From Poronia punctata (Eukaryota > Ascomycota > Sordariomycetes > Xylariales > Xylariaceae), in the NCBI GenBank assembly GCA_022579005.1, contig MU402014.1:1-10911 (forward strand): a stretch of DNA of 10,911 bases, read 5' to 3'. Of this stretch, positions 8,483 to 10,911 are shown in pieces. The notes beneath the pieces were generated by a model, which was not told the origin of the DNA, searched no databases, and saw nothing but the letters and a program-made list of their open reading frames with translations. A program made the translations under genes and the position numbers. The number at the start of each line of letters is the position of its first letter. Position 1 is the first letter of the stretch.

Positions 8483-8686
8483 AAAAAAATAAAGTTAATA
8501 AAACTTTATAATTATAATTACTTTATTTTAATAATAATACTACTTTATAAATATATATTATATAGTAGGCTTGCTTTTAATATAATAAAAAAATATAATA
8601 ATAAAAAGCTTTTATACTTTAATTATTATATTAAATATTTTTAATTTATAAAAAGTTATATATTTAAAATTTTTATTAAAGCTACT
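8483..8686 (+). pseudogene. Decayed ORF, unrecognised (ghost M)
   Basis: The + frame at 2 mod 3 is open for 53 codons (8483-8641) and for a further 14 after a stop at 8642. The other + frames have two to five stops per 20 codons here. The translation includes YSRLAFNIIKKYNNKKLLYF (8561-8620), which looks less simple than the background. No domain is recognised. Confidence 0.35.
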
Positions 8687-8815
8687 TAGCTAATTTTTAT
8701 AAAATTACTTATAAACTACTTATATATAATAGTTTTTATATTACTTTAAATTTTAAAGCTTATTACTAGTTTAAATTTTTAAAAAATAATTTTTATTATT
8801 TTTAAAGCTTATTTA

Positions 8816-9265
8816 GCTTTGCTTTTTTTTAGTAAGTTTAAATATAGCTAAATTGCTACTATTAATTTTTTTTATATTTAGCAGTTTTTTATTACTATTT
8901 TTAGCTACTTTTAGCTTAAGTTTTCTTTTTTAGTTTTTTATACTTTTATTAATTATATTAGTATTTTTAATATTTTTAATAAGCATAAAAGTTATAATAT
9001 TTTTAACTTATAAAGTAAATGCTTTAAGCTTTTTTTTAAAGCTTAATTTAAAGGTTTTTACTTTTTTATACTTATTATAAAAAAAAATCTAACCTTTATT
9101 TTTTATTACTAAAGTAAAAGCAAAAAAAGCAAAAAGCTTTTTAATTATAAAAGCAAGCAGTTTAAATATGCTTTAACGCTTTATAGTATTAAAAAAGTAT
9201 TTTATACTAACTTTTAATTTATTAATAACATATTTATAATAACTTTTATACTTATAATTAAGTAC
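8816..9265 (-). pseudogene. Decayed ORF, probably - strand, unrecognised (ghost K)
   Basis: Reading the - strand from 9265 to 8816, one frame has four stops in 150 codons, with runs of 30, 27, 26, 25 and 38 codons. The predicted protein is rich in K, N, I, F, L and T, with Lys-rich segments such as LSFKKKLKAF that would have been acidic or mixed-charge before GA-to-AA change. The complementary + frame is also fairly open (8817-8930 and 8934-9077, 38 and 48 codons) but reads as long runs of L, F and I, typical of an antisense shadow of Lys/Asn codons. I favour the - strand for that reason only. No family is recognised. Confidence 0.4.
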
Positions 9266-9346
9266 TTATATATAAAGTAATTATAATAAAAATAAAGCAA
9301 GTAAGCTTATGCTAATATTATAAAGTACTTTATTACTAAATAGTAA

Positions 9347-9505
9347 TTAAAGCAAATTTTTTATAAAGTTAAAAAAGCGCTAATAAAAAGCAATTTTAAA
9401 AATATTAAATTTAAACGCTTAGCTTTAAATACTATTAAAATATTTTTTATTTTTATACTTTAAACTTTTAATAATAAAATTATTAAGCGCTATATAAACT
9501 TTATA
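9347..9505 (+). pseudogene. Short decayed ORF, unrecognised (ghost L)
   Basis: The + frame at 2 mod 3 has one stop (9461) in 53 codons, with the first run 38 codons long (9347-9460). In the line at 9361 the other + frames have three and five stops. Lys-rich (YKVKKALIKSNFKNIKFKRL at 9362-9421). Stops become frequent after 9506. No product can be proposed. Confidence 0.3.
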
Positions 9506-9509
9506 TAAA

Positions 9510-10062
9510 AGTATATAACTTTTAAAGTAACTAAATAGTAATTAAAACCTAGTATAAATATATAAATTATAGTTTATACTTAAATATTGTTTAAAATGCT
9601 AACTTAACTTTAACTATTTTAATAAAGTATTTTTTATATATTTTAGCTATATAGCAAAAATATTTATAATTTAACTATTATAAGTAATATTACTAATAAT
9701 AAAAACTTATTATAATATTAATATATTTATTTTAAGTTAATTTAAATATATACTTAAAAAAGTAATTATTTATATAAAGCTATTAAATAACTTAAAAAAA
9801 CCTAAGTAAAATTTATATTAATATACTAATAAAATTTTAAACTAATAAATATTGCAAGCATTTTTTTTTTTAATAATTAATATAGTAAAGTAATTATAAA
9901 TTTAAATAAAAATATAAACTGCTTTTTTTTAAAGCATATTTAAGTAGTAAAGCAAAATATTAAATATATAAAACCTAATAATAGCTAATATAGTAGCTAA
10001 TAATTTAAATATAATTAAAATTAATATATGCTTAAAAAAACTAAGTAATATAAAAAAAGCAA
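9510..10062. other. No gene or clear structure seen
   Basis: Stops are frequent in all frames I sampled. There is an 11-base T run at 9861-9871 and little else. Confidence 0.4.
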
Positions 10063-10104
10063 AAAAATTTAAATATTTTTAGTTAAAAAAATATTTAGTT
10101 TTTT
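10063..10104. repeat. Dispersed palindrome, copy 5 (degraded)
   Basis: The right arm AAATATTTAGTTTTTT (10089-10104) is perfect. The left arm (10063-10078, AAAAATTTAAATATTT) has two changes from consensus, one of them C-to-T. The loop is 10 bases. Unlike the other full copies it is not next to a clear ghost frame. Confidence 0.65.
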
Positions 10105-10911
10105 ATAATTTTTAAAAAAAAAAATATAATAATATAATAATAAAAAACTTATATTTATAAAAGCGTTATAGTTATTATAATAATTATATAAGTTATTAAA
10201 CTTTAACTTTATATTTTTAGTTTAAATAAATTTTAAATTATATAGCTAAATATTAAACTATTACTTACTAAAAAGTATATAAAGCTATAGCAGCTAACTA
10301 ATAAAAGCACTTAAAAGTTAATATAAACACTTTTAAATTAAAATAAAGCCTTATAATTTTTAATATTGCTAAAAAGCTATAAGCTTTTTAAAGTAGTTTA
10401 AAATATTTTAATTTTATTAAAGTACGCTACTATTTATTATATTAAGCATAAAAGTTATATAATATTTAAAACAATAGCTATTAATATAAAAATATTAATA
10501 ACTTTTTAATTTTTATAAAAATTATTAGTTTTTAACTTTTTAAAATAATACTTATAATAAAACTATAATTATAAATTATATACTTTATAAGTTTTTAATA
10601 TAAAATAAAATACTAGCTATAATATTTTTACTAATAAATTACCTAGCTAATTAATAATACTAATAATCTTTATAAAGCTTTTTAAGTTTATAAACTAATA
10701 CTTTTACTAAAAATTATAATTTTATAAAATATAGTTTTTTTATATTATAAAAAAAATAATTTTTTTTTTTAAAATTAAATTATTATTTTTAGCATATTAA
10801 AGTTTATATTTTATAACATAATATAATTAAAATTTATTAAAATAAAAAGCTTAATAACTTTATTATAAAAGCATTTTTACTTTTTTAATTTTTTTTAGTT
10901 TTTTTTATAAT
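10105..10911. other. No gene seen; one 35-codon open stretch
   Basis: The + frame at 10402-10506 is open for 35 codons (for example KYATIYYIKHKSY from 10420), but neighbouring lines in that frame are not stop-poor. Nothing else in this stretch is supported. Confidence 0.35.

Larger units (their letters stand above)
1..10911. other. Hypermutated AT-rich repeat DNA (RIP-like)
   Basis: The whole window is AT-rich to an extreme degree and has no intact coding sequence. By eye there are only about 13-15 TC and 17-20 GA dinucleotides in 10.9 kb, against many hundreds of CT and AG. Most surviving C lies in ACT or GCT. CpA survives mainly as GCA, and TCA and TGA are almost absent. Known: fungal RIP converts C to T in duplicated DNA, classically at CpA, and leaves AT-rich, stop-filled transposon relics. 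Inferred: this is such a relic region in a filamentous fungus. A naturally AT-rich protist or organelle genome is less likely, because those keep open reading frames and do not lose TC and GA this selectively. Species cannot be told. Confidence 0.7.

Noticed and set aside
1..10911. Mitochondrial or plastid genome, or an AT-rich protist chromosome
   Set aside because: No organelle protein, rRNA or tRNA gene seen and no intact ORF over 60 codons in 10.9 kb, and the selective loss of TC and GA points to directed mutation, not general AT bias.
1..10911. CRISPR array
   Set aside because: The palindromes are hundreds to thousands of bases apart, and the 24-base repeats are head-to-tail without spacers.

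Overview
This window is extremely AT-rich; G+C is roughly 10-15% by eye, and some 60-base lines hold only three G or C. It contains no intact gene. TAA and TAG are dense in all six frames, the longest stop-free run I found is 60 codons, and I saw no rRNA, tRNA, CRISPR or intact transposon. Most surviving cytosines sit in ACT or GCT (AGT or AGC on the other strand), while TpC and GpA are almost gone. This looks like repeat DNA saturated by C-to-T hypermutation of the repeat-induced point mutation (RIP) kind, as in AT-isochores of filamentous ascomycete fungi. The fungal assignment is an inference from composition; no gene confirms it.

Under the decay there is order. Single reading frames have far fewer stops than the other two over hundreds of bases, as expected for old coding sequence changed by transitions without indels. 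On the + strand these 'ghost' frames lie at about 178-1740, 3087-3347, 3479-3900, 3970-4392, 4637-4981, 5041-6060, 6157-7440, 7501-7689, 8483-8686 and 9347-9505. On the - strand they lie at about 2208-2519 and 7919-8161, and probably 8816-9265. The residues are dominated by K, N, I, F, Y and L, as expected if many K and N codons were once E or D. I cannot name any of the proteins. A mosaic of decayed transposons, or one large multi-gene element, would both fit.

Two repeat types stand out. The first is a dispersed palindrome of about 40 bases, arms TATAAAAAACTAAATATTT / AAATATTTAGTTTTTTATA with a short loop. It occurs at 2514-2553, 3901-3938, 6068-6106, 7446-7491 and (degraded) 10063-10104, with single arms at 1742, 1831, 1944 and 4129. 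Several copies lie exactly where a ghost frame ends or begins. The second is a 24-base tandem array (2061-2197), CpG-rich and nearly unmutated, whose unit is open in one frame as KLANALKA. A smaller 12-base tandem repeat (5578-5625) lies in frame inside a ghost ORF.

Region by region: 1-1740, one long + ghost; 1742-2200, palindrome arms and the 24-base array; 2208-2557, a - strand ghost and a palindrome; 2560-3086, nothing firm apart from a 19-base poly-A; 3087-7689, a chain of + strand ghosts split by palindromes and poly-T tracts; 7690-9505, ghosts on both strands; 9510-10911, one degraded palindrome and little else.
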